Positions 62,724-64,000 of a DNA stretch of 64,000 bases are shown in pieces. How positions within the stretch are numbered: the stretch's first letter is position 1; the number at the start of each line of letters is the position of its first letter. Origin of the DNA: Macrotis lagotis. Taxonomy: Eukaryota; Chordata; Mammalia; Peramelemorphia; Peramelidae. A model generated the notes under the pieces. That model saw only the letters and a list, made by a program, of their open reading frames with translations. It had not been told where the DNA came from and did no database searches. The stretch is from NCBI RefSeq assembly GCF_037893015.1, contig NC_133666.1, positions 1,331,467 to 1,395,466 on the forward strand, given 5' to 3'. Both the position numbers and the translations under genes were made by a program.

Positions 62724-64000
62724 CTCCCAGTTCAACCAATGATATATCAAAGTATGTTTCCCAACATCCCCTCGGGCATCAGTCTTTCTCCTTTTGGGGG
62801 ATCTTAGCACTTTCTGATGATCATACCGCAGAGACAGAGAATTCTCTCACTATTGGTAATTGAGAACTGTGGTGTCAAACTGAAATAATAATGGGGTCAC
62901 TAAAACTTACGTAAGAAGCCCTGAACTGCATATTGATTTAGAAAACCAGAGAGTGATATCATCTCTGTTCTCTATTTTTAATTTCTTTGATTAAATCTTT
63001 CCTAATTCCATTTTAATCTGGTTCGGGCTCAGTCTGGAATATTGCTCGAGACCCTTGGGTAGCCTGTTTGACAGCTTGGATTTAGAACATTTTGTGTGTG
63101 TGTGTGACTTGATAGTTTGCATTTCTTCATGACCCAAATTGCTCACTTGACTTTAATTTTCTTTCTCTAGACCTAGTCTCCTGTGAACAGGTCCCCATTG
63201 ATTCAGGAAGGGGCTTTTTCAGTACTTTTCTTAGCCAGCAGTAAAAACTTGTCTCAGATCCCTGAGAAAAGCTTTGCCTACAAAGCCCCACTAGTAGTAG
63301 CTATTCTCAAGCTCAATCATAACTTTTCTCTGAGAAACTTTTACACTTTCTGAAAGCTGTGTCAGTTTATCAAATATAGATTGTTTCTTTGACAAATCAA
63401 TGTCTACTTTATTTTTAAAGATAGTCATTATTCAAAGGGTTGAATCTTTTTTTAAGTGTTGCAATGAATGGACTTCTTTCTTTTGGGATTCCAGAAGCTG
63501 GGAAAAAGGGAAGAAATTCAATTAGCATGTAAAGATTAACTTGGTCTGCCAAATGATGGTCATTTTAGAGGAGATGGGGAGATGGAGAGAGGAGGACAGT
63601 TAACATGAAGCATCCTATGCTTAGACATGAATCTTTAAAGATAAATATCTCTGATACGTAATGATCCTAATTCCTAGATCAATCACAAAATGATGATCAA
63701 AGATGAGCTCATCTCCTAATGGCCAGAGGAATTACCCAACAGTGCTTCTCCACAATAATTCTCCAAATCACAATGTAAAAATGCTCTAAATTTAGCCCTA
63801 CCATTGAGCAATTTCAGACTTCAAATATAAACCCCTAACTTATGGACAGTCAAAAAAAAATGGTAATCCAGTTGAACACCTCTCTAAATCTCCATGAAAA
63901 AAAAAAAACATTAGATTCTTCTCCTCTTTTGCCTCCAATACTAATTGCATTTAGGAGCAGGGATGGAGAAGCCCTCCTTTTTGCTCTGGCAGCTACAGAG
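62724..64000. other. Rest of the old L1, then unassigned sequence
   Basis: The first few hundred bases plausibly continue the old antisense L1. Beyond about 63000 I see no gene, SINE or named repeat. Confidence 0.35.

Noticed and set aside
48200-64000. ATP6AP1 (human neighbour of TAFAZZIN)
   Set aside because: No matching exon was seen; it may lie beyond the window.

Overview
The window is nuclear DNA from a marsupial. It is packed with a tRNA-headed CORE-type SINE of the Mar1/WSINE kind (more than 40 copies), marsupial-type L1, RTE/BovB-clade LINEs and older L2, L3/CR1 and MIR copies. Two intact host genes stand among the repeats, and together they are the neighbours found at human Xq28, so an X-linked origin is likely (inference). 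I cannot say from sequence alone whether the animal is an Australian or an American marsupial.

Layout. 1-17.3 kb: repeats (an L1 carrying at least six SINEs, a probable old LTR, SINE clusters, L2, MIR), a CTCF-like motif cluster near 10.3-10.4 kb and a CA-rich stretch at 14.6-15.0 kb; no gene seen. 17.3-20.3 kb (minus): DNASE1L1, eight coding exons, 301 residues, poly(A) signal at 17373-17378. 21.6-22.2 kb: a CpG-rich segment that could hold a DNASE1L1 5' exon. 22.7-38.5 kb: old and young L1, three RTE fragments, a roughly 75-bp period degenerate repeat (27.8-28.8 kb) and SINEs; no gene. 38.7-39.06 kb: a CpG island, the likely TAFAZZIN promoter. 39.7-48.2 kb (plus): TAFAZZIN, ten coding exons, 262 residues, poly(A) signal at 48148-48153. 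48.2-64 kb: no gene recognised; repeats, nested L1 insertions and a L1-derived non-autonomous element at 61076-62708.

The genes. DNASE1L1 (a secretory-pathway, GPI-anchored DNase I relative) and TAFAZZIN (mitochondrial transacylase for cardiolipin remodelling) are divergently transcribed, as in human, but their start codons lie about 19.4 kb apart here because of repeat insertion. The flanking human neighbours (RPL10, ATP6AP1) were looked for and not seen.

The most unusual object is the 1.63-kb element at 61076-62708. It keeps the C-terminal part of L1 ORF1 and the L1 inter-ORF spacer, lacks ORF2, has its own 3' end and a 15-bp target-site duplication, and carries three SINE-derived segments. 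At least two of these differ from ordinary SINE copies mainly by A-to-G changes on the element's sense strand, which looks like RNA-editing damage fixed in a retrotransposon.
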